From: Streptomyces sp. CC208A
GTDB lineage: Bacteria; Actinomycetota; Actinomycetes; Streptomycetales; Streptomycetaceae
Direction of reading: 5' to 3'
DNA length: 64,000 nt
NCBI RefSeq assembly: GCF_030010625.1
Contig: NZ_JASCXN010000007.1
Coordinates: 1-64,000 of the forward strand
Position numbers and translations under genes: made by a program. Positions 34,686 through 42,009 of this stretch are shown here, one piece after another. The notes beneath the pieces are model-generated. The model saw only the letters and a list, made by a program, of their open reading frames with translations, ran no database searches and was not told where the DNA came from. Positions within the stretch are counted from its first letter, which is position 1. Every line of letters begins with the position of its first letter.

Positions 34686-37220
34686 TCACAGGCTGATGTC
34701 GTACTCGCCCGCGGTCAGGGTGCCCACATCGCCGATCTCGATGTCGAAGCGGAAGCGGTACTCCAGCAGGCCGTGCATCAGGTCCAGGAACGTGCGGGCG
34801 GCCTGCTCCAGTTCGCCGCCGGAGGAGCGGGCGGCGGCCACGACGCCCAGATCGGCGGGGACGCAGGACACCAGGGGGCGGTCGATCAGGGCGGGCAGGT
34901 TCCAGGCGCGCAGGTCGTAGAGGTCGGTGTGGCCCTCGTCGTAGCCGACGGCGAGGAACTCGCCCCGGGGGGAGAGGTGGGCGCTGGTGGCCTTCAGCCG
35001 CTGTGCCGCGGCCTGTTCCCAGGTGTCGGACTCCCACCGCAGTTCGAGGTCGTCCGCGTCGAGGATGACCCTCCGGCCGGTGCGTTCGACGACGAGGACC
35101 TCGTTCCGGGCGGGCAGCGCTTCGAGTCCGAAGAGCCGGGCCGCGTTGTGGGGGCCGGGGACGAGGGCGTCCCCGTGGCGGCGTACCAGTTGTACGGTGC
35201 CGCCCTTGCTGGCCACGACCAGGGTGTCCTGTCCGGTGAAGACGGCGCGGCCGGTGATCGTCCCGTTCTCCCCGCGGGCCAGCACCTTTCCGGCCGTCGC
35301 GTCCGTGAGGACCAGTTCTCGGGCGAGGACCGCCAGGCGGCCCGAGGCGAGGTGGGCGGTGAGGGCGCGGGGCCAGTCCCGCTTCGGGTCCAGGCCCAGC
35401 TTCTCCACCGGTACCCGCTCGATCTCCCCGTCGGGCGCTCCCAGGAGAAGGGCGCCCCGGCGGGTGCCGGCCGCGAAGGCGCCGTCCGTTCCGCGCAGGG
35501 CGAGGGAGGTGACCGGTCCTTCCTCCTGGTGCAGGAGTTCGGTGCTTCCGCGGGAGCAGCGCACCGTCCGGTGGGGCGCCAGGTGGGTGTTGCTGCGTTC
35601 GGCGGCGACGAAGGAGCCCTTGCCGGTGTGCAGGACGTGCCCCACCGAGGAGTTGAAGGCGTCGTAGCGCTCGGCCAGCCGGCCTTGGGTCAGGTCGATG
35701 ACGCCGGCGACCTGTCTGGTTCCGGCGACGGCCAGGAGCGGGGCGTCGGGGGCGAAGGAGACCGAGTTGACCCGGCCGTCGAACCGGATGCGGCTCTGCC
35801 TCCGCATGAGGGGCCAGGTGTCCCGGAGGCCGGCGGCCGCGACCCGTACGCCTGCCGGATCCGCCCGGCGCAGCAGCTCGAAGACCCGTCGGCCGTCCTC
35901 GTCCCGTGGCGCCCAGCCGTCGAAGAGGCGCATGAAGCCGAGGCCGGCGGTCAGCGCCACGTCCTGTACCAGAGCCCACAGCCGCGGCCACTCACGGCGT
36001 TCCGCGAGCTGCCCGGCCAGGTAGGAGAGTTCGGCCTCCGTCATCTCCGGGATGCGGGTGCGGCGGTCGGTGCCCACAAGGACGCGGGCCAGGTCCAGGC
36101 CACCGGCGGCGCGCATGGCCTTCTGCAGCCGGCTTCGGGTCTCCTGGTCGGCCGAGGCGTAGGCCAGTTCGAGCAGGCGGCCGTCCGGGTCCATGCCCCG
36201 GTACTGGTCGAGCTGTTCGGTCAGCAGGAAGAACAGCACCCGCCGGACGGGGTCCCTGGGCGCGAGGCGCCGCTCGGCGCAGAACGCGACCAGGGCGCGG
36301 TCGGCGAGGGCGGCGTCGCAGAGGGCTTCCACCAGGTGCGGGGTGAGCGCCGCCAGGATCGCCCGGCGGGCCAGCTCGCCCAGGGGATGGCCGGTGTGGG
36401 TGGCGGCACGGAACAGCACCGCGCGGGAGGACGGGTCCGCGGCCAGCCGCCGGGGATCCGGTTCGACGACGATGAGGCTCCGCGCGCGCTCGGGTTCCTT
36501 GCGGGCCGGGCGCCCCCAGGCCGACAGGGCCGTCAGGAGCCGCTCGTCGGCCGACCGCAGCCAGGCCCCCCACAGCTGGTCGAGGGCGGGAGCGGGCGGA
36601 GCCTTCGGGTTCCGCAACAGGGGAGGCGCGAGGGGCGAGGAGCGCATGGCGGAGGAGACGGCCCGGAAGGACTCGGGCTCCCGCACCACGGAGGGCACGA
36701 CGGTACGCCACAGCGCCTCCAGCAGCGGTCCTTCCGCCGTCGCGCAGGTCTCCTCCGCGGCGCCGCGGATCGCGGGGTCGGGGTCGCCGAGGAGCGCCTC
36801 GGCCTCCGCCGCCTGCTCCGGGGGCCAGAGCTCGGACAGCCGGCCGTGCAGGGCCGCCGTCCACAGCAGGGCGCGCCCGCCCGAGGCCAGCGCACCGGAC
36901 TCCAGCACCACGTGGCGGAGCTCCGGGGCGCGGGACTCGGCCCACCGGTCGGCGATCAGGCGGCCGGCGTCCTCGTGCCGTGGGTGCTCCCGGTCCCGTG
37001 CCGTCCGGCACAACAGCGCCAGAGCGTGCCGGTCGTCCCGCTCGGCGGCCGTGGTCAGCCGGTGCCAGGCCCGCTGTGCCCGCCACCGCCGCCACGCGTC
37101 TCCGCCCGGCCGGGCGGAGACGTCCAGCCATCGTTCGGCCCGCCGCTCACCGGTGCGACCTGATCCCGAAGAGCCGGTTCTTGAAGGGCCCGTTCCCGAA
37201 GACTCTGCTCCCGAAGTCAC
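34686..37220 (-). CDS. Helical-repeat plus beta-propeller scaffold protein
   Basis: I do not recognise a named family for this 844-residue protein. A short Ser/Gly-rich start is followed by about 420 residues of Ala/Leu/Arg helices arranged like HEAT/ARM repeats (LLGDPDPAIRGAAEE; GHPLGELARRAILAAL). About 330 residues of beta strands follow with WD-like blade patterns (VNSVSFAPDAPLLAVAGT; TSAHLSPRGEFLAVGY). The conserved-looking tail reads FDIEIGDVGTLTAGEYDISL. No membrane segment is present. The GTG start lies three bases after the Ycf46-like stop, so it is cotranslated with the ATPase. It probably serves as scaffold or substrate adaptor for the ATPase and Hsp70. Confidence 0.8.
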   Translation of the reverse strand: MTSGAESSGTGPSRTGSSGSGRTGERRAERWLDVSARPGGDAWRRWRAQRAWHRLTTAAERDDRHALALLCRTARDREHPRHEDAGRLIADRWAESRAPELRHVVLESGALASGGRALLWTAALHGRLSELWPPEQAAEAEALLGDPDPAIRGAAEETCATAEGPLLEALWRTVVPSVVREPESFRAVSSAMRSSPLAPPLLRNPKAPPAPALDQLWGAWLRSADERLLTALSAWGRPARKEPERARSLIVVEPDPRRLAADPSSRAVLFRAATHTGHPLGELARRAILAALTPHLVEALCDAALADRALVAFCAERRLAPRDPVRRVLFFLLTEQLDQYRGMDPDGRLLELAYASADQETRSRLQKAMRAAGGLDLARVLVGTDRRTRIPEMTEAELSYLAGQLAERREWPRLWALVQDVALTAGLGFMRLFDGWAPRDEDGRRVFELLRRADPAGVRVAAAGLRDTWPLMRRQSRIRFDGRVNSVSFAPDAPLLAVAGTRQVAGVIDLTQGRLAERYDAFNSSVGHVLHTGKGSFVAAERSNTHLAPHRTVRCSRGSTELLHQEEGPVTSLALRGTDGAFAAGTRRGALLLGAPDGEIERVPVEKLGLDPKRDWPRALTAHLASGRLAVLARELVLTDATAGKVLARGENGTITGRAVFTGQDTLVVASKGGTVQLVRRHGDALVPGPHNAARLFGLEALPARNEVLVVERTGRRVILDADDLELRWESDTWEQAAAQRLKATSAHLSPRGEFLAVGYDEGHTDLYDLRAWNLPALIDRPLVSCVPADLGVVAAARSSGGELEQAARTFLDLMHGLLEYRFRFDIEIGDVGTLTAGEYDISL

Positions 37221-37223
37221 GGC

Positions 37224-38765
37224 CTAGGCCAGTTCCAGCCGGACCTGCGCCTCGGCGGCGCGTCCCGCCTCGGCGAACGAGGCCGACTGGGCGCGGCCCT
37301 CGCTCAGCCACACCCGCAGGTTCTCGATGGCCTCCCGCTGCGAACGGCTGAGCGGCACCAGCCGCCCGATCGCCTCGGCGATGTCGTCGGTGGTGATGTC
37401 CCGCTCCTCGGCGAACGCCCGGTACATCGCGTCGACGACCACCTGTTCCAGCTCGGCGCCCACACAGCCGTCCGAGAGCCGCGCCAGCCGCACGACGTCG
37501 AACCGGGCGGGGTCCCGGCGGCGTTTGCGGAGGTGGACGGTGAGGATCTCCCGGCGCTCGGCCTCCGTGGGCAGGTCGAGGAAGAAGACCTCGTCGAAGC
37601 GGCCTCGGCGCAGCATCTCCGGGGGCAGGGTGCTCACGTCGTTCGCCGTGGCGACGACGAAGACCGGTTTGGTCTTCTCCTGCATCCAGGTGAGCAGGGT
37701 GCCGAGCACGCGCTGCGAGGTCCCCGAGTCGCTGCTGCCGCCGGCGGCGAGCGACTTCTCCAGCTCGTCGACCCACAGCACGCACGGCGCCACGGTCTCG
37801 GCGAGGTTCAGCGCCTGCCGGATGCGTTCCTCCGACTCGCCCACGAGGGAGCCGAACACCGCGCCGACGTCGAGCCGCAGCAGCGGCAGCCGCCACATGC
37901 CACTGATCATCTTGGCGGTCAGGCTCTTGCCGGTCCCGGGGATGCCGATCAGGGCCAGGCCCTTCGGGGCGGGCAGTCCGTAGGCCGCCGCCTCGTCGCC
38001 GAAGGCCCGCTCGCGCAGCGTGAGCCACCGCTTGAGGGCGTCCAGACCGCCGATGTCGTCCGGGGTCTCCTCCGGTGCGGTGAACTCGAGGGCCTGCGAC
38101 GCGCGGATGACCGCCTTCTTCTCGGCGAGGACCGCGCCGATGTCCTTCTCGTCCAGCACCTGGTCGCGCACGATCGCCTTGGCGAAGGCCCGCCGCGCCT
38201 GCGTCGAGGTGAGGCCCAGGGCCGCCTGGGCGAGCCGGGACATGCCCTGCGGGGTCAGTTCGCTGCGTACGCCGCTGGTCGAGGTGATCATCCGGTCCAG
38301 TTCGGCCCGCAGGGCCTCCGCGTCCGGCAGCGGCAGGTCCAGGACCACGGCGTCGTCGTTGAGTTCGCGGGGGACGTCCCGTACGGGGGTGGTCACCACG
38401 AGCGACGAGCCCGTGTACACCAGGTCGTGGGCGAGGTTGCGGAGCTTGCGCCGGACGACCGGGCTCTTCGACCAGAACTCGTGGAAGTCCTTGAGGACGT
38501 AGAGGTCACGCCGTTTCGGGGCGGCCTTCACCATCTCGGCGATCTTCTCCAGCGCCTTCTCCGGAACGGGCGCCTGGGGCATGGCGCGCTTGGCCGCGGA
38601 GCGGAACTCGCCCGCGATGTCCCAGCTGACCAGGTCGCCGGAGGCGTCCCGCGCCGTACGGACCCGCTCCAGGACGTCGAGGGCACGCTGCTCCTCCACG
38701 GTCACCAGCACCAGCAGCGGCACGCGGGCCCGCAGGTAGAGACCGATCTCGTTCTCGATGGTCAC
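37224..38765 (-). CDS. AAA+ ATPase closely resembling Ycf46
   Basis: The 513-residue protein matches plastid/cyanobacterial Ycf46 along its length. The N-terminal domain (1-235) has VTVEEQRALD, VSWDIAGEF and LDLPLPDAEAL. The linker DDIGGLDALKRWL precedes the AAA module with Walker A GIPGTGKS (274-281). The stretch LDVGAVFGSLVGESEERIRQ follows, then Walker B VLWVDE (329-334), a sensor Asn in VATAN and the arginine finger RRGRFDE (386-392). GAELEQVVVDAMY belongs to the lid. Ycf46 function is largely unknown; cyanobacterial work links it to inorganic carbon use. Its GTG overlaps the radical SAM stop by four bases. Confidence 0.93.
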   Translation of the reverse strand: MTIENEIGLYLRARVPLLVLVTVEEQRALDVLERVRTARDASGDLVSWDIAGEFRSAAKRAMPQAPVPEKALEKIAEMVKAAPKRRDLYVLKDFHEFWSKSPVVRRKLRNLAHDLVYTGSSLVVTTPVRDVPRELNDDAVVLDLPLPDAEALRAELDRMITSTSGVRSELTPQGMSRLAQAALGLTSTQARRAFAKAIVRDQVLDEKDIGAVLAEKKAVIRASQALEFTAPEETPDDIGGLDALKRWLTLRERAFGDEAAAYGLPAPKGLALIGIPGTGKSLTAKMISGMWRLPLLRLDVGAVFGSLVGESEERIRQALNLAETVAPCVLWVDELEKSLAAGGSSDSGTSQRVLGTLLTWMQEKTKPVFVVATANDVSTLPPEMLRRGRFDEVFFLDLPTEAERREILTVHLRKRRRDPARFDVVRLARLSDGCVGAELEQVVVDAMYRAFAEERDITTDDIAEAIGRLVPLSRSQREAIENLRVWLSEGRAQSASFAEAGRAAEAQVRLELA

Positions 38766-39358
38766 CGTGGACCGCCCTCCCAGCCGTGCATTCCCGTCAG
38801 GGTGATCGAGCCGTCGGCGCCGATCACCAGCTCGGCCTCCGGCACGCCGAGGAGGTCCTCGGGCGTGTACCGGCCGGTCCGGGCCCAGTACTCCTTGTTC
38901 GCCGAACCGCGCAGCCCGGCCCCCAGCCGGAGCCGCGCGTTGTAGCGTCCCGCCACGAGCAGGTCGACGTCCGCGACGGCCGCGGTGCGCAGGGGGTGGC
39001 TCTCCACCTCGGCGCGGGTGAAGCCGGTGAGGACGATGATCCCGAGCCGTGTCCTCCGCCGGATGGCGCGGCAGAACGCGGCTACGGCACCGGGCTGTTC
39101 CAGCGGCTCCCCGCCGGTGAGGGTCACCCCCTCGACGCCGTCGGTGCCCGCCGCCTCGTCGACCAGGTCCTCCACCCGCCGGGCAGGCGCCGCGCGCGGG
39201 TCGTGCGTCTCCGGGTTGAAGCAGCCGGCGCAGGCGAGGGAGCAGCCCTGGCTCCACACCACGAACCGCAGGCCGGGTCCGTTCGCGGCGCTCCGCGCCA
39301 GCGTCGAGTGAACCCGCCAGAGCGGGGCGGTGCCCGCGGGGCCGTCCGCTAGTGCCAC
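38762..39358 (-). CDS. Radical SAM activase-like protein (NrdG/PflA type)
   Basis: The 198-residue protein has the activase-type cluster motif CSLACAGC (C-x3-C-x2-C, Cys 39, 43, 46), GGEP at 82-85 and a short barrel. This is as in the NrdG and 4Fe-4S single-cluster families that form glycyl radicals or modify small proteins. No glycyl radical enzyme is encoded nearby, and the organism is aerobic, so the substrate is probably another protein of this operon. Its GTG start lies inside the end of the DUF2997 gene (ten-base overlap), and its stop overlaps the Ycf46-like start. Confidence 0.9.
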   Translation of the reverse strand: MALADGPAGTAPLWRVHSTLARSAANGPGLRFVVWSQGCSLACAGCFNPETHDPRAAPARRVEDLVDEAAGTDGVEGVTLTGGEPLEQPGAVAAFCRAIRRRTRLGIIVLTGFTRAEVESHPLRTAAVADVDLLVAGRYNARLRLGAGLRGSANKEYWARTGRYTPEDLLGVPEAELVIGADGSITLTGMHGWEGGPR

Positions 39359-39549
39359 AGCTGGTCGTGCTGTTCTTCGCCGGTCTCCACGTAGGCCTCG
39401 GCCGTGAGTTCCCGGGACTCCACGTCGCCGCCGAGCCGGTCGACCAGCGCCTGGGTCCGCTCCAGGCAGGCCATGCCCTCCGCGCCCCGGACGTGCATCT
39501 CGACCCGGCCGTCCGGCCGGACCGTCACTTCGAGGAACTCATCGGCCAC
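39349..39549 (-). CDS. DUF2997-like small protein, first gene of the operon
   Basis: This 66-residue protein (EFLEVTVRPDGRVEMHVRG, then CLERTQALVDRLGG) has the beta-beta-helix shape of DUF2997 proteins. In cyanobacteria these accompany DUF1257/Ycf35. A single Cys sits in the helix region. The C-terminal part (ELTAEAYVETGEEQHDQLWH) is acidic. The GTG start follows a GGGGGGAT site. Being small and adjacent to an activase-like radical SAM enzyme, it is a candidate substrate, but that is inference. It overlaps the next gene by ten bases. Confidence 0.85.
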   Translation of the reverse strand: MADEFLEVTVRPDGRVEMHVRGAEGMACLERTQALVDRLGGDVESRELTAEAYVETGEEQHDQLWH

Positions 39550-39590
39550 GATCCCCCCCTAGATCCGCCTCTGCCCGACCCCCCGGTCAA

Positions 39591-39628
39591 GTGAGAGAAA
39601 TATAGTCCATCCCTCTCACGGCGTGTCA
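39591..39628 (-). promoter_or_regulatory. Candidate promoter and palindromic operator of the Ycf46-type operon
   Basis: On the minus strand TGACAC (39623-39628) and TATATT (39599-39604) are 18 bases apart, a plausible vegetative promoter about 45 bases upstream of the DUF2997 start. An inverted repeat GTGAGAG...CTCTCAC (arms 39591-39597 and 39613-39619, 15-base spacer) brackets the minus 10 box exactly. A repressor bound there would block transcription. No regulator gene is adjacent. Confidence 0.5.
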
Positions 39629-39642
39629 GAAACGCTGTGGAA

Positions 39643-40479
39643 TCAGGCAGATGGGCGGGTGGCGTAGAAGGCCACGGCGGAGGCGGCGGCCACGTTGAGG
39701 GAGTCCACCCCCGCGGCCATGGGGATCCGGACCCATTCGTCGGCGGCGCGCAGGGCCTCGACCGACAGTCCCTCGCCTTCGGTGCCGAGCATCAGGGCCA
39801 GCTTCTCGTGCCGGAGGGCGGCCAGTTCGTCGATCGTGATCGACTTCTCCGAGAGGCACAGGGCGGCCGTCACGAAGCCCTGCTCGCGGAACAGCTCGAT
39901 GTCCGCGGGCCAGGAGGTCAGCCGGGTCCAGGGGACGTGGAAGACCGCGCCCATCGACACCTTCACGGACCGCCGGTAGAGGGGGTCGGCGCAGCGGGGG
40001 GTGAGGAAGACGGCGTCCACGCCCAGGGCGGCCGCGTTGCGGAAGGCGGCCCCCAGGTTCGCGTGGTCGACGATGTCCTCGAAGAGGGCGACGCGCCTGC
40101 CGGAACCCGTGGGCGGCTCCTCGCCGGTGCCGGCGAGGAGTTCACCGGCGGCCGGGAGCGGCTTGCGCTGCATGGAGGCGAGGGCGCCGCGGTGCACGTG
40201 GTAGCCGGTGACGCGTTCGGCGAGGTCGGGCTGGACCGCGTACACCGGGGCGGGAACCTCGTCGATGACGTCGCGCATGACGTCGACCCACTTGGCGGAG
40301 AGCAGCATCGACCGCATCTCGTAACCGGCCTGCCTGGCACGGCGGATGACCTTCTCGCCCTCCGCGATGAACAGCCCCTCGGCGGGTTCGCGCCGACGGC
40401 GCAGCTCGACGTCGGTCAGGCCGGTGTAGTCGTGGAGGCGGGGGTCGTCGGGGTCGGTGATCGTGATGAGTTCGGCCAC
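39643..40479 (-). CDS. SpoU/TrmH-family RNA 2'-O-methyltransferase
   Basis: The 278-residue protein has an N-terminal L30e-like substrate-binding region and a C-terminal knotted SPOUT domain. Its three motifs are VDHANLGAAFRNAAALG, LMLGTEGEGLS and RIPMAAGVDSLNVAAASAVA. These enzymes methylate ribose in rRNA or tRNA using S-adenosylmethionine. The target here is unknown, and some relatives in streptomycetes give antibiotic self-resistance. The GTG start is at 40477-40479. It lies upstream of the Ycf46-type operon, which appears to have its own promoter. Confidence 0.92.
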   Translation of the reverse strand: MAELITITDPDDPRLHDYTGLTDVELRRRREPAEGLFIAEGEKVIRRARQAGYEMRSMLLSAKWVDVMRDVIDEVPAPVYAVQPDLAERVTGYHVHRGALASMQRKPLPAAGELLAGTGEEPPTGSGRRVALFEDIVDHANLGAAFRNAAALGVDAVFLTPRCADPLYRRSVKVSMGAVFHVPWTRLTSWPADIELFREQGFVTAALCLSEKSITIDELAALRHEKLALMLGTEGEGLSVEALRAADEWVRIPMAAGVDSLNVAAASAVAFYATRPSA

Positions 40480-40566
40480 GGGGTGATACTGCCTTGTCCG
40501 GGGAGTGGTGCCAATGCCGGGGGGCGGGCGGGTGCCGCCCCTCCCCCGGCGGGTGGGTGTCGGGCC

Positions 40567-41799
40567 TCAGCGGGTGAGCTTGTCCGGGCCTTCCGCGACC
40601 ACCGGTCCGATCACGATGACGGCCGGCGGGCGGACCTCCCGCTCCTTCACCACGTCGGCGACGGTGGCGAGGGTGGCGTCCACCCGGCGCTGGGCGGCGG
40701 TGGTGCCCTCCTGGACGAGCGCGAGGGGGGTGTCGGGGGCCTTGCCGTGGGCGATCAGCGCCTCGGCGATCTTTCCTATCTTGTCGACGCCCATGAGGAT
40801 CACCAGGGTGCCGGTCAGCTTGGCGAGCGAGGCCCAGTCGACGAGCGAGCGCGGGTCGTCGGGGGCGACGTGGCCGCTGACGACGGTGAACTCGTGGGCG
40901 ACGCCCCGGTGGGTGACCGGGATGCCGGCGGCGCCGGGCACCGAGATGGAGCTGGAGATACCGGGCACGACGGTGCAGGCGATGCCCTCGGCGGCGAGCG
41001 CCTGCGCCTCCTCCATGCCCCGGCCGAAGACGAAGGGGTCGCCGCCCTTGAGGCGGACGACGGACTTCCCGGCCTTGGCGTGCTCGATCAGCGCGTTGTT
41101 GATGGCCTCCTGGGCCATGAAGCGGCCGTACGGGATCTTCGCCGCGTCGATGACCTCGACGTGCGGCGGCAGTTCGTCCAGGAGGTCGCGGGGGCCGAGC
41201 CGGTCGGCGATGACGACGTCGGCCTCGGCGAGCAGCCTGCGGCCGCGGACGGTGATGAGGTCGGGGTCGCCGGGTCCGCCGCCGACGAGGGCGACGAAGG
41301 GGGTGCGGGCGCGCTGGGCGGGCGCGGCGAGGGAGCCGTCGCGCAGGCCGTCCAGGATCGCGTCGCGGACGGCGGCCGAGCGGCGCGGGTCGTGGCCGGT
41401 GAGGACGGCGACGGTGACGCCGTCGCCGCGGCCGGTGGCCGGGGTCCAGGCGGTGGCGGCCTCGGCGTCGTCGGAGCGGACGCACCAGACGCGGGCGCGC
41501 TCGGCCTCGGCGGAGGCGGCGGCGTTGGCGGCCGGGTCGGTGGTGGCGACGAGCGCGTACCAGGCGTCGGCCAGGTCGCCGTCCTCGTACCGGCGGCGGA
41601 CCCAGGTGAGCTCGCCGGTCTCGGCCATGGCCTCCACGGAGGGGGTGGCGGAGGGGGAGATCAGGGTGACGTCGGCGCCGGCGGCGATGAGGGCGGGCAG
41701 GCGGCGCTGGGCGACCGTGCCGCCGCCGAGGACGACGACGCGCCGGCCGGCGAGGCGGAGGCCGACGGGGTAGGCGGGGTGCTCGGCGTGCTGGGCCAT
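40567..41799 (-). CDS. cobA: Uroporphyrinogen-III C-methyltransferase with siroheme-type Rossmann domain
   Basis: The 410-residue protein is a CysG-like fusion. Residues about 10-150 form an NAD-binding precorrin-2 dehydrogenase-type domain (VVVLGGGTVAQRR). Residues about 160-410 form the SAM-dependent SUMT domain (VALVGGGPGDPDLITVRG, VIADRLGPRDLL, VRLKGGDPFVFGRG, VPGISSSISVPGAAGIPVTHRG). It makes precorrin-2 for cobalamin and siroheme. The ATG at 41797-41799 has a GAGGAG site. Longer in-frame starts are Arg/Pro rich. It is separated from cobT by a strong terminator and has its own leader. The ferrochelatase linker of full CysG is not obvious. Confidence 0.92.
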   Translation of the reverse strand: MAQHAEHPAYPVGLRLAGRRVVVLGGGTVAQRRLPALIAAGADVTLISPSATPSVEAMAETGELTWVRRRYEDGDLADAWYALVATTDPAANAAASAEAERARVWCVRSDDAEAATAWTPATGRGDGVTVAVLTGHDPRRSAAVRDAILDGLRDGSLAAPAQRARTPFVALVGGGPGDPDLITVRGRRLLAEADVVIADRLGPRDLLDELPPHVEVIDAAKIPYGRFMAQEAINNALIEHAKAGKSVVRLKGGDPFVFGRGMEEAQALAAEGIACTVVPGISSSISVPGAAGIPVTHRGVAHEFTVVSGHVAPDDPRSLVDWASLAKLTGTLVILMGVDKIGKIAEALIAHGKAPDTPLALVQEGTTAAQRRVDATLATVADVVKEREVRPPAVIVIGPVVAEGPDKLTR

Positions 41800-41960
41800 G
41801 TGCGGGCGGCTCCTCGGACGGGGGCTTGCGGGGCCGCTGCGGCGGTGAAGCGGCTGGTGGGGTGGGCGATCGCCTTGTGACCACGATATCGGTGACGCGG
41901 CGTGGGCACCCTGTGACCCTTGTCCCTCGGGGCAGGTCCGGGGGAGGGCGGGCATGGCGC

Positions 41961-42002
41961 GGCCCCGGTGCCGCCTCCCTCGGGGGCGGCGGCGCCGGGG
42001 CC
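41961..42002 (-). terminator. Terminator after cobT
   Basis: A perfect 15-base-pair stem (GGCCCCGGTGCCGCC with GGCGGCGCCGGGGCC) and a 12-base loop begin eight bases after the cobT stop. It separates cobT from cobA. The other 160 bases up to cobA include an A/T-containing palindrome around CGATATCG near 41883 that may belong to the cobA promoter. Confidence 0.8.
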
Positions 42003-42009
42003 GTACGGG

